Shown here piece after piece: positions 47,456 to 57,726 of a stretch of 64,000 nucleotides of DNA. The notes under the pieces were generated by a model, which did no database searches, was not told the origin of the DNA, and worked only from the letters and a program-made list of their open reading frames with translations. Each line of letters opens with the position of its first letter. Position 1 is the stretch's first letter. Origin of the DNA: Hypomyces perniciosus (taxonomy: Eukaryota; Ascomycota; Sordariomycetes; Hypocreales; Hypocreaceae); assembly GCA_008477525.1 (NCBI GenBank), contig SPDT01000006.1:3685501-3749500 (forward strand). The letters are read 5' to 3'. The position numbers and the translations under genes are program-made.

Positions 47456-48118
47456 GGCTCATCAATTAAAACCGATCTTTAAGGATGTATTGTATATCTG
47501 AGATCACGGCTTTTGCAAACAACGCTTGCGGATCGTTAAATAGTAGGTCTGGAGTTACCAAGATGCTCTCCAGTCCGTTCTCGGGACTCTAGAAGCATTG
47601 TGCCGACCGACATTAGTGGATCTGTTGACCAATAGGTGCGTTGATTGTCCGTTACCGGCAAATTGCTTTCCAAGCCGACTCTGTACATTGATTTATTACT
47701 TCCATGTTCAGATTGCCGACCTTGCTGACCCAAGCAGAGAATCTTCTGGCGATCCCCCGCATTCTAGTCTCTGCCGGGTGCTTCACTGTGAGCCTATTCC
47801 CAGTTGCCCGGAGATCCAAAGATCTCATAGACTATGGACAATACAGCCCTTCTCAATGTTAGCAGCCCAAGACGCCAATAGACTCTAGTAACTGCGAGAC
47901 TATCCTTCACAAGGATATGTATGTAAACATTTTATTCATGATACATTGCTGAGCCTCAAATTGAAAACAAAGGAGTATAGACTCATGGCCCAGCGATCAA
48001 CATACCATGTATTATTGCGTGGTGTCCGAGGTGCTGTATGTACCTAACGAGCTTATAACCGATAATGGACTCCTAACACCCTGGGTGATGTACATTCCGC
48101 TCGACGGAGCATCACTCC
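47456..48118. other. Tandem intergenic region
   Basis: About 663 bp between the 6PGDH-like start and the ALY/REF stop. No gene is seen. Confidence 0.55.
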
Positions 48119-49699
48119 TCACTCAATCATGTCGATATCATCGTTCTGAGCCGGCGCCGCGGCGGATCCGTTGGTCGGGGCTGGTACCGCTGCCGGCTCT
48201 GCAGCACCCTCAGCAGCACCCTCAGCAGCAGAAGCATTATTTGCGTTGAAGTAGTCCTCCATCTCGGCATCCAGTTCCTCCTGTGTCTTCTTCGGGCGAG
48301 CATTAACAGTGCGTCCACCGCGACCACCACGACCCCCACGAGTTCCCTCTTGCTCCCTTCCACTTCCAGTGCCTTCTCGCCGGACACCAGGACGACGTCC
48401 TCCACGGCGGTGTGGAAGGGGGCTTCGCGAGCGGCTGCCGCCGCCGGGCACATACCTATCGATGCCCTTGCGAGCAGCATCCTCTTCGCCGTATCGGCGA
48501 GGAGGTGAGAGCGAGCGAGATCGGCCACTGGGGGCGGAGACGCGTTCAGCCAAGGGCCGGCCTGGCATGACGGCAGTGTCAAATGGGTTTCGAGTCGGCG
48601 CGCTCGACATCATCGATAGACGGATTGGCTGGCCTGCATACCAGTTAATCATAGGTGTCGCTTCAAACCCGTAGCTTGTCATACCATTGGCATTTGCGCC
48701 GTCAAACTGTCTTACGGCCTCTAAAGCGTCTTCCTTCTCTTGATAGGTCACGAAGGCCGTGCCCTCAGATCGGCCCGAACGATCGTAACGCAATTGTAGT
48801 TTCGTTATAGGTCCGATTCTTCTGAAAAGTTCCTGTGGATGAGGTTAGACGGAGTTTTGAGGATGGATTAGGCAGCGTACGTCAAGGTCTTCTTCGGTGA
48901 GATCATAATGAATATTCTCAACTCGAAGCTTGGCGCCCCGAGCATCGCTGGTGAAAGATGTTGGTCAGTGACGGAAACAGCCAAGGTTGGTGTCGAAAGT
49001 TCTTACTCGCTGGGGGACTCGCGCTGACGGCGTGGTGCCGGACCTCTGCGGTAATCTAAGAGGAATGAGTATCAAAGCAGCAACGGCGGCGAAATGGGAC
49101 TGTACTGTTCTCTTCGTAACGATCATGCACCCATTCGCTACAGTTCAAGATGTCAGTACGCATACATAACAATGGTAGAGTTGAGTCACGGCGCCAAACT
49201 GACCTATCCAGGTTTCGAGATTCGCTTCGGAAGGACTGTACCACCGACCCCAAGAGCCCGTTAGCCAACGAATTTCACAGCGCGCAAGACCCTTGATGGA
49301 TCGCCAAAAAAGACTCCGAGAATCGAGTGACCGAAGGAGTGCGAGGAGGGTTGACGAGGTCGAGCAACAGACGATCAGAGGAGGGAGGATGGATGAACCT
49401 TGGATGCGGTCAGTACGACGGCGCGGCACCCGAAACGGAAGACTGGTGTATTACAAGGCTGACCTTTCTTACCCCATCACGGGGGTAATCTTGACGGGGT
49501 TCGCGACGGCGGTCGCTACCACGTCTGTTTCGAGATCCATTGCCACCACGCTGGGGGACGGTTAGCTTGTTCTGTTCTGTTGTTGTGATAATGCAGGCAG
49601 GCGGCAAGGCTGGCTCCCAAAGCGAGTCGGGCGAATGTATACACGAACCTTCTCGGCAATGATCTCGTCGAGGCCACGGTCCATCTTGTCGCTAGCCAT
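48119..49699 (-). CDS. MLO3: ALY/REF mRNA export adaptor (Yra1/Mlo3-like)
   Basis: Eight exons (49699-49649, 49550-49464, 49235-49204, 49137-49106, 49055-49007, 48947-48881, 48832-48685, 48633-48119) give 326 aa and sum in frame. REF proteins bridge spliced mRNA, the helicase Sub2/UAP56 and the export receptor. The N-box MDRGLDEIIAEK, the RRM (RNP2 KLRVENIHYDL, RNP1 SEGTAFVTY), RS and RGG stretches, and the C-box KKTQEELDAEMEDYF, the Sub2-binding element, are all present. Exons 3 and 4 are 32 nt each and were found because they rebuild VRKSFRSESRNLDSEWVHDRYEENNYRR. The 51-nt intron 48634-48684 is stop-free and a multiple of three. The C-terminal AEGAAEGAAE comes from a short tandem repeat near 48205-48235. 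Confidence 0.88.
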
Positions 49700-49943
49700 T
49701 GCAATGGTCCGAGTGGTGCTTCAGAAAGCTGAAGAATAAAACAAACTGCAAAAAAATCCTACTCACGCAGGCTGACGAGTCGAGGTGAATAAGCCGTAGG
49801 AGCAGCCTGGCGATGGATGGGTTTTGATGCGACGGATGAGGTTCGGCACAGGTACGGAGAAGGCTTAGCTGGGCTGACGCGCCAAGCTACGAGCCAGACC
49901 AGGGGTACACGGAAGATACCAGGTCCAGGTACCTCTGTGGTCT

Positions 49944-50004
49944 GTGGACGGCTCAGTGGACAGCTCAGTGGACAGCTAGCTCAGTGGACAGCTCAGCGGA
50001 CAGG
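49944..50004. repeat. 12-bp tandem repeat (GTGGACAGCTCA)
   Basis: Units start at 49944, 49956, 49968 (with a 4-bp AGCT insertion), 49984 and a partial at 49996. The first unit has one mismatch. Confidence 0.85.
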
Positions 50005-50036
50005 CACCAACACTCGGCATCTGATCGGTGCACATG

Positions 50037-50060
50037 TACTCCGTACGAAGTACGGAGTAC
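50037..50060. repeat. Inverted cluster of TACTCCGTA / TACGAAGTA / TACGGAGTA
   Basis: Three overlapping 9-mers in a row, the outer two being reverse complements, so the whole could form a hairpin. It lies in the promoter interval of MNN9. Confidence 0.85.
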
Positions 50061-50512
50061 TGCACCCCGTACCTGTGTGGCTCCCTTGTATATCGGCCCG
50101 GGTGATTTTCCGTCGTATTTTGTGTCTAAGCCGTTTTGGACCTGTAATGCAACTTGCCACCCAAGCTGGCCTTCTCAGTGGAGAGCATGTATCCCTTGCT
50201 CACCCTTGGCTCACCATATCACCTCACGTTTCGTATGTCAGTGGGAGAGGGAAAATCGTCCACCCGTCCCTCGTACTCCGTATTTCCCTAACATTGGGGT
50301 TTTCGGTTACTAATAATACGCCGTATCTTCGCCAAATCCGCGTATTCTGTCTGGCCTCCTGTGGCCCCCCTTGCGCGTCACTCTTTCGATCCATTTCGAG
50401 CTCCATGCCATTACCTTCGTTACGCTGGACATAATCTGTCCAATACACTGCGCCACTCTCCCCATTTCGAAACGATCGCAAAGTCGAGATCCCAGACATT
50501 TGAACGGCTCCC

Positions 50513-51699
50513 ATGGCTCGACCCATGGGGTCAGTCCGTCTTAAGAAGACGAACACTTGCACACTGCTTCTCGGCGCGGTGCTTTGCATCTTCATCATCT
50601 TCTTCCTCGTTTCGCCTTCAAGTCATTCCTCCACCGGTCGGCTCACCTCCATCGTTTCAGCCGAACATCATCTCTCGCCCCCTACTTCGCCGTACAAGAA
50701 GAGCTCCCGGCCAGGCTCAGGACAAGGACCGCCACCAGTCACTCGCTACAACCTCAACAAAGTAACCGTTACCGCCGAGCCGATCAAAAATGGGGAGCAT
50801 ATCCTCATCCTCACGCCTATGGCGCGATTCTATCAGGAGTACTGGGACAATATCCTGAAGTTGAACTATCCTCATGAGCTCATCACCCTCGGCTTCATTC
50901 TGCCCAAGACGAAAGAAGGAAACCAAGCTACGGCGGCGCTGCAGCAGCAGATACAAAAGACTCAGAAGCGCGGCCCCGAGAAAGATCGCTTCAAGAGCAT
51001 CATCATCCTGCGACAGGATTTTGATCCCGCCGTAACCTCTCAAGATGAGCGAGAGCGCCACAAGATGTCAAACCAAAAGGCACGCCGAGAATTCATGGCC
51101 AAGGCCCGCAACTCTCTACTCTTCACCACGTTGGGTCCATCCACGTCATGGGTTTTGTGGCTGGATGCCGACATCGTCGAGACTCCTCCCACCCTTATCC
51201 AAGACCTTGCTTCACACAACAAGCCAGTCATTGTTGCCAACTGCTTCCAGCGGTTCTACGATTCTGAAACCAAGAAGATGTCAGAGCGGGCGTACGACTT
51301 TAATAGCTGGCAGGACAGTGAGACTGCTCTGAAAATGGCCGACAAGATGGGGCCGGACGATGTTCTTCTCGAAGGATACGCCGAGATGGCAACATATCGT
51401 ACGCTCATGGCCTACATGACGGAAGGTGGAGGCGAAAAGGGTTTGGTAGTGCCCCTTGATGGTGTTGGCGCTACTGCCCTGATGGTCAAGGCTGACGTCC
51501 ACCGTGACGGTGCCATGTTCCCACCATTTTCCTTTTACCACTTGATTGAGAGCGAAGGATTCGCCAAGATGGCGAAACGGTTAGGATGGCAGCCATACGG
51601 TCTACCGAATTACAAGGTAAGCAGCCCCTAAGCGAGCTCTTGCTTGTGTAGTGAGCCCGTGATCTGACTTGACTATAGGTCTATCATTATAATGAGTAA
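50513..51699 (+). CDS. MNN9: Golgi alpha-1,6-mannosyltransferase subunit Mnn9
   Basis: Exons 50513-51616 and 51679-51699 give 374 aa. Mnn9 is the core of the M-Pol complexes that extend the N-glycan outer chain in the cis-Golgi. The sequence shows a type II anchor (TCTLLLGAVLCIFIIFFLV, about 16-33), ILILTPMARFYQEYWDNIL, and LWLDADIVETPP with the metal-binding DAD at 218-220. Later come EGYAEMATYRTLMAYM, PLDGVGATALMVKADVHRDGAMFPPF and ESEGFAKMAKRLGW. The last exon adds only VYHYNE. The N-terminal context and length favour Mnn9 over Van1 or Anp1. Confidence 0.92.
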
Positions 51700-52549
51700 G
51701 CCCAATGGGGAAGAAGGAACTCGGTGATGTAGTTTCTCCTCTCACCCGTCACTTAATATGTCACGACTATCATGTCATCAGCCTTGGGCTGCACTTGGAT
51801 TGCACGATCATCACAGCGTGACCTGTTCTTTCCTGAGCAACTCTTTGGAATCGAAAACAAAAACCGGGGTGTCGGGTAGGGAGGCAGGGCAGGGTAGGGC
51901 GCGGCACGGCGTTTTTCCTTTATAGCATTCATGTCATCACTCATCACCGCCAACACACACAACCAACCATAGAGAGCCGGCTTTTCCGAGGTTTTCTGTC
52001 CCTTGGGCCAGAGAAGGAGTTTTATGTTTTGTGGCCATTGCAGATGCAGCATAGGTCGTTGTTTCTTGTTTCGTCCTGACGCATCTCACAAGCTGCTGGG
52101 GCGAAATCAGGGATGGCTCTGACGCTCCCTTTGATGTTTTAAAAGCTTATGTCCTTTATTGCTGTCATGGATGTCATGTATTGTAAGCTGCATACGTGTG
52201 AGGCTGGAGGGGATGACAGGAGTATGATACGGGTTGGAATAGACAAGTTCAAACGCGTGAGACAGGGCATCTTTGGGTCCTAGTTGTGGTAATATACAAC
52301 AACAATCTTTGACGTGTTGTATCCTACTGTCCAATTGTCAGACGTGACCGGGGCAATTTTCCCCGAAATCGTATGCCGTCCCAACAGATATCATCGCTCA
52401 ATATTACATCGTCCAATATTACGCCTCCACGTAGTCAAGAAGCCCTCCCAAACAATCATCACTTCGTATCCAGAAACCAAAAGCAAACTCAAATGACGCC
52501 GCCTCCGACATCCACTCCCCCCCCCCAATTCCCATACGCAGCCGCACCC
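51700..52549. other. Convergent intergenic spacer
   Basis: About 850 bp between the MNN9 stop and the PEX4 stop. No gene is seen. A C9 run lies near 52518-52526. Confidence 0.55.
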
Positions 52550-53138
52550 TCAAAGCCCTTCATACCTCCCCTCCGCACTCGAACACCAATACTCAACCAG
52601 CTTCCTCGTGCCGAGCACATCGCCGCCCCTCAACAGCGCCGCCACATCGACATTGAGCGGACTGTCCGTCTCGGGACAGCTGAGCAGCATGCGCACGGCG
52701 CGCACACACTCCAGCACGCTGTACGCAGGCGTCCACGCGTCCTTGAGCAGGTCGAGGCAGATCTCGCCCGTCTGCAGCGCAATGTTCGGGTGCACAATCG
52801 GCGTGACGAAGCGCATCTTGGGGGGTTGGAGGGGGTACGAGGGCGGGATTTGGATGTTGACGAGCCAGCGGCCAGCTATGAAAAGCAACGTAATGGTTAG
52901 CTCTGCTGGTGCAGATTGCTGTAATGAGAAGGGTGCAAAGAAAAGAAAAGGAAGACGCACCGTCGTAGCCAGATCCAATGTCCCGTCCATTGATGACAGC
53001 TTCCCACACAAACAGATTCTCCTCGTCCACAGGTCCCAGACGCTCGATTCCCTTTTCGTCCTGCTGTTCTTTTCGCCATGTGCCCATCTCTTTGATGAGC
53101 CGCTTTGCTCCGCTTCTCGCTCCGTTGTTGGGCGGCAT
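52550..53138 (-). CDS. PEX4: Peroxin-4 ubiquitin-conjugating enzyme
   Basis: Exons 53138-52961 and 52875-52550 give 167 aa. Pex4 is the E2 at the peroxisome membrane that monoubiquitinates Pex5 for recycling, together with Pex22. The E2 core shows PPSYPLQPPKMRFVTPIVHPNI (HPN 88-90) and the catalytic GEICLDLLKDAWTPAYSVLECVRAVRMLL with Cys99. The DAWTPAYSVLECVRAV block is typical of Pex4. The intron (GTGCGT..TAG) changes YDG to YDA in the spliced frame. Confidence 0.93.
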
Positions 53139-53705
53139 GATGATGATGATGATGCGCGATGACGATAGCTGTAAGGGAGCTCTGTCCTTGGAGCTGTGTT
53201 GTTGTTGTAGTAGTTGTAGTTGTAGTAGTTGTTGCTATGCGAAGCTTGGGTGTCGGCCTGCGAGGCGCTGGAATTAAATAAATATGAATCGAAGAGTCGC
53301 AGTGTTCTGCGATTGCTTGAATCGAGGCTACGAAATGCGCTTCGCTTGATGTTGTGGAATACTAGCTTGTGATGAAGGACGGTAGTTGGTAGTTGAGAAT
53401 GGGATGATCATGGACAGATGTGGAACCAGGGAGCACTTTAGCACTGTAGGGTGCCGCGACAGGGATTCCACTGGGCAGAGCCGAGGCTCCAGATCCCAAA
53501 ATGGCAACCAAAGGCAGAACCAAACCCACCAAGCAACGATGTTAATAACTATCTACTAGTACTACTACTACTCCTACTATTAGACACTGCTCTACTCTTT
53601 CACGGGCTTTTAGAAATAATAAAATGTGGCAATTAAATAAATGCTCTTTTTTCTCAAGACTGACAAAGGCAATCTATCATCAAGACGGACATGCAGACTC
53701 GGCTC
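53139..53705. other. Tandem intergenic region with trinucleotide repeats
   Basis: About 567 bp upstream of PEX4. It contains a GTT/GTA repeat (53196-53236) and a TACTAC run near 53555-53575. No gene is seen. Confidence 0.55.
53196..53236. repeat. GTT/GTA trinucleotide repeat
   Basis: Alternating GTT and GTA triplets upstream of the PEX4 start. Confidence 0.8.
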
Positions 53706-54840
53706 TCATTTTTTCCTCCGCTTCACCTCGCTGACAACCACCGGTTTTCGTTTTGGCGGCGACGGCGGCAACTTTCTGGCTGCTGCACGTGTGCGTACGG
53801 ACGTTGTCTTGGGTTCAGGCTCAAGCTCAGGGGCCACCTCGACCACTATTTCGTCGCCATCCGTTGTGGATTGCGCCATGGTTGCCCCGTTCTCCTCTTC
53901 GCTGGTTCCCTCAGGAGTTTGTCGCCTGGATCCTTGGCGACTCCAGCCGGCAACAGAACTGGGCGCAACTCGGCGTGTCACGTAGCTCGCCTCGGATTGT
54001 CCAGACCCGTTTCGTCTAGGAGCAGCATGCGGTGCGCGAGGACCTGCTGTCTGATACCGGAACGGATCATGGTTTTGTGACTTGGCATCGTCTTCAGTTG
54101 CACCCCTGACCGAGGATGGTCGAGACGAGGAATGCTGCGCGTGCTCATAATCGTCATAGACGCCGCTAGAAGGTCGCTGTGAACCAGAAGTTCCAGATTG
54201 CTGTCGAGGGCGAGAGCCAGACGGAGGCGGAAAGTAGCCCATTGGAGGAACGGCTTGCTGCTCTTGATCCTCTGGCCCATCGCCAGCGGGGACGTCTTTC
54301 GTCTTGCGAGTCATCGATTCAAATTGTGAGAGTGGCACGGCTACCCGCTGCTCTCTGCGCTTCCTGGCACGTCTCCGTTCCTCTTCTTCCATGCGCTTCC
54401 TTCTCCGCTCGAGCGCAGCAAGTTCCTCCCTGTTGAGCTTGACATCGGTTCTACCCTTTGCCCGCGCTTTGTTGATGCGATGGAGTGCCGACTGAACCAG
54501 GGCCTCCTCTATGGCGTTGAGATCCTCTCCGTAGCCCTCCTCATACTCGTCATCGTCGTCATCACTTGATGCCGACTCATCCTCATCTTCTGTGTCCTGA
54601 TATTGCGGCCTGCGGCGTGAGATGCCGTTTGCCTGATCACCCAAGTCTGTACCTGTGAATTCAAGAGAATCACTAACAAAGCGCCTGCCGCGCTGTAAAG
54701 CCAACCCAACGCCTGGTGTATCCGAATCCGAATCCCCGTCTGTTTCCACCTCCTCTACCCTGGAATCATTACTCCAGTACTCGTATTGCGCAGCATCCCC
54801 GTCTGTTCTCCTCCGCCCGCGCCGCGATGGTCTTCCCCAT
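53706..54840 (-). CDS. Unrecognised highly charged protein, start in doubt
   Basis: A frame of about 375 aa ending at 53706. From about 54749 it reads VETDGDSDSDTPGVGLALQRGRRFVSDSLEFTGTDLG. An acidic stretch (DTEDEDESASSDDDDDEYEEGYGEDL), a basic coiled-coil segment (LNREELAALERRRKRMEEEERRRARKRREQRV) and a disordered Ser/Pro/Arg-rich C-terminus with basic KRRKK follow. A nuclear protein is possible. The open frame has no ATG near its upstream end. ATG 54838-54840 is one base out of frame across the CCCC run 54835-54838. With one base fewer it starts MGRPSRRGRRR and continues to QYEYWSNDSRVEEVETDGD. I do not know its function. Confidence 0.6.
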
Positions 54841-54874
54841 TGGGGCGCAAATTTGGGAGCTCGCGGCCGACCAC

Positions 54875-55405
54875 CTAGACCGCCTCCCCGGAAAAAGCCT
54901 CATCGATAGGTTTATCCAAAAATGCAGCATGACCAAGAATGGTCATGCCGGATACGCCAATCAGCCAGAACATGGTCGAGAAAGGAGACGCAATAAGACC
55001 GAGAGGAATTGCGACGACAAGCAGACCGGTGTATAGCTGGGACGTTGTGGCACGGAAGGTGCCGATTTCAAGATCGTTGCCATCTAGGCGACCGATGAAC
55101 CACATGCCAACCACCACCAAAATGATATCGAACATCAGAAGCCAGTTGGTGAGCAGCGCATAGATGCTAAGCATGACGAAAACGACGGCATAGTTGCTGG
55201 AGTAGTGGCTCAGGTTGTAGTTGATGCGCGACTGGATCTCAGCAAAGTTGGCAGGCTTAGACAGGCGCTTGAAGTCGAGGAACTCCGAGATGGGTCGCAG
55301 GTTGGAGAAGCGACCGCTGAGGGGACCGGAGCGCAGGCTCTGGAAGCGATCACCAAAGTTGATGCGGGACGTTAGAACGTCCAGGGGGATCTGAATGCGA
55401 GCCAT
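54875..55405 (-). CDS. PRA1 family protein (prenylated Rab acceptor)
   Basis: A single exon of 176 aa from ATG 55403-55405. PRA1/Yip3 proteins sit in ER/Golgi membranes and bind prenylated Rab GTPases. Conserved pieces are RPISEFLDFKRLSKPANFAEIQSRINYNLSHYSSNYAVVFVMLSIYALLTNWLLMF, IILVVVGMWFI and LLVVAIPLGLIASPFSTMFWLIGVSGMTILGHAAFLDKP, giving the paired hydrophobic hairpins of the family. Its stop lies only 34 bp from the next gene's proposed start on the same strand. Confidence 0.92.
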   Translation of the reverse strand: MARIQIPLDVLTSRINFGDRFQSLRSGPLSGRFSNLRPISEFLDFKRLSKPANFAEIQSRINYNLSHYSSNYAVVFVMLSIYALLTNWLLMFDIILVVVGMWFIGRLDGNDLEIGTFRATTSQLYTGLLVVAIPLGLIASPFSTMFWLIGVSGMTILGHAAFLDKPIDEAFSGEAV

Positions 55406-56808
55406 TGTGAAAATGTCGAACACGGTTGACTGTGAGAATTCGAGTGCGACTTGGTATTAGAAGACAGCTGGGATTGACTTGGAATCAAAACCAGACGGAT
55501 GAAGGTTGTACTTGTACGGATACAAGGTTGTTGGTGCCACGGTATCCAGTATTGCGTATGCAGACTAAGGAGACAACGTCAGCCATGACACCAGAACTTG
55601 ATACGAAGATGCCAGCCTGTCTACAAAGTAGGCTGGCAGTCAAATAAAAGTGTAAAGCAGATGCCTGGAGGGTGGGACACGAATCAAGCTCCCTTCCACG
55701 CAAGAGCTAGCTCCTGAAAATCGGACTGGCCAGAGCGCAAGTCAATATCGCATACATACCGGAATTGAAGGGATGAATAAGGCGGTTTGACCGTGCGAAA
55801 GAATGCTTGTGTCGTGTCTTGTGTCTTGTGTCGCAAAGGGGGGAATTGTGAAAGAAAAAGTCAAAGCGAGTACTATTCGTATCGTGTTCAGAACTTTTTT
55901 TTTTAGACTGTTGCGCGTCCCTGATGCATCAGATCAGGGGGTAATGATACGTGGCAGGGATACGTGATAGTACTCGTAACGTTGATCAGCCACAGCTTCT
56001 AACGGCTATAAAACGGGTGTTAGTCAGCGAGCTTTCGTAGACCCCTGCGCACCAGAGAGATTTGCTGCCAGGATACGGAGTACGTACTACCAGAATGCCG
56101 TCACCAGCCCCGCGCTCACAGGCGAGACGCTGCACCTGAAGTTAGGTGAGCTTCAGAGGGGTACGATTGTGTCCGTATCGTATCGATTGTGGACGAGATA
56201 CGAGTAGAGTTCCTCCGCCACTCCCTAAACGAACCTCTCAAATCCTCAGCCCCCTCGCTGGAGGAGAGAGAAGACGAGAGATGGATAGAGAGAAAGGGCG
56301 GGAGGGGAGGATGGGAGAGAAAGAACAAAAGAAGGAGAGAAGAAAAGGGAAAGGAAGAAAGGGAGAAAAGGGCACGGGAAGCATGCGGCATCAACGGAGA
56401 GGCACCTAAACCTCTAACATTTTTCCCTGGGCCGTGCAAAGCTCTGACACTCCTCATGCGCGTATCAAGGCAGACGGACAGACAGACAACCTGTCAGAGC
56501 AGGCCAAGTCACCGCCTCTCCCTCAACGACGATGCGAAACTTGGAACTTGATGGAACTGCATGACATACGGAGTACAGACTACAGACTACGGAGCACATG
56601 CAGCCAAAATAGCAGCCCAAGCCTCCACATGGCTTCACTGCCTCTCCCCACTGCCAACACCACCTCCTACTACTAGTACGTAAGGGGACACTAGCTCTCA
56701 CGAAACACACTCCTGCTGAGACACGTCGCCTTTATGTGGTTGAGACATTCTCCGCTTTCTTGGCCAGTCACTCGAGGGCGATTTCCGCTTTCTTCAATTG
56801 CTGCAGAG

Positions 56809-56844
56809 GACAGGCAGGCAGACAGGCAGACAGACAGACAGACA
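56809..56844. repeat. CAGG/CAGA tetranucleotide repeat
   Basis: About eight tetranucleotide units in tandem. Confidence 0.85.
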
Positions 56845-57663
56845 TGGCTGGGGAGGGGGGATGGATGTTGAGGCCCGTAGTGTTTATTTTTGGTTGAAAG
56901 AAATCCACCTCGGATAGCTCAGACACCGGTTGAAAAGTCTAGCTCAACTCCATGTACTCCGTATGAACAGCTCAGCCCTCATACTGGTACCGACGATGCG
57001 GTGAGCCTCATGGCGAACCCCTCCATAGCCACTACTGCTGCTCTCGGCTCCATTCCTGGGTCTTTTTTATGGAGGGAGAGAGGTGATGGTGGAGAGTGCA
57101 AACCATGGCCAAGCCTTGTGTATTAGTCGTCTCCCTTGGGTACCAATCAACAAGTGGGGGACAAAAAAAGAGAGACCTTAACTGATGGTGCACTACGGAG
57201 TACTCGTATGCTGTATTATAGCATTGTGAGCACCAGCTGGATAAGAGTAATCCATAGTAGTGACAGTCATCCGTCAACCTGTGACAATTCACCAGCCGTG
57301 TTAGGTAGCACGTCTCCATTGGAACCGTGATAGGCGAACTGCATCGTATTCTCTCTTTTGCTATGTACCGATTCCGACCGTCATGCCCTCCCACATTACC
57401 TGTACTCTCAATGTAGTTACTTCGTACGACTCCCCGTCCCGCCCCTTGGTGCAACGGATGCACTGCATCCAAATCGAAAGGTGTCTCATCATTACATTCG
57501 CGTACATGGCTTATACAAACAAGGAATCGAAAAACAAGAAATCCAACACCTATCGATGCACACACGCACGCTCTGCCTGGCCTGCCATTCCTGCGTGAGA
57601 AAGGAAACGGGGGTATATAGCAACACAAAACCGAAATCAACAAGATAAACAGAGGACGTCAGA

Positions 57664-57699
57664 CAAAAAAAAAGAAAGAAAGAAAGAAAGAAAGAAAAA
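57664..57699. repeat. AAAG tetranucleotide repeat
   Basis: An A run followed by about six AAAG units, 27 bp downstream of the ELMO gene stop. Confidence 0.85.
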
Positions 57700-57726
57700 T
57701 TCATGGCAAAACAGGTTCGTCGGTCC

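Larger units (their letters stand above)
49700..50512. promoter_or_regulatory. Divergent promoter region, ALY/REF and MNN9
   Basis: About 813 bp between divergent starts. It contains a 12-bp tandem repeat (49944-50004), an inverted-repeat cluster of the dispersed 9-mer at 50037-50060 and another copy at 50274-50282. Confidence 0.55.
55406..57726. other. Gene-free stretch of about 2.3 kb
   Basis: Between the PRA1 start and the ELMO gene stop. It holds dispersed 9-mers at 56074, 56567, 56955 and 57194, a CAGG/CAGA repeat (56809-56844) and an AAAG repeat (57664-57699). Open frames lack domain character. Confidence 0.5.

Noticed and set aside
56146..56551. Charged frames of 87-120 residues on the + strand
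   Set aside because: They lie in purine-rich simple sequence and encode Arg/Glu/Lys runs only.
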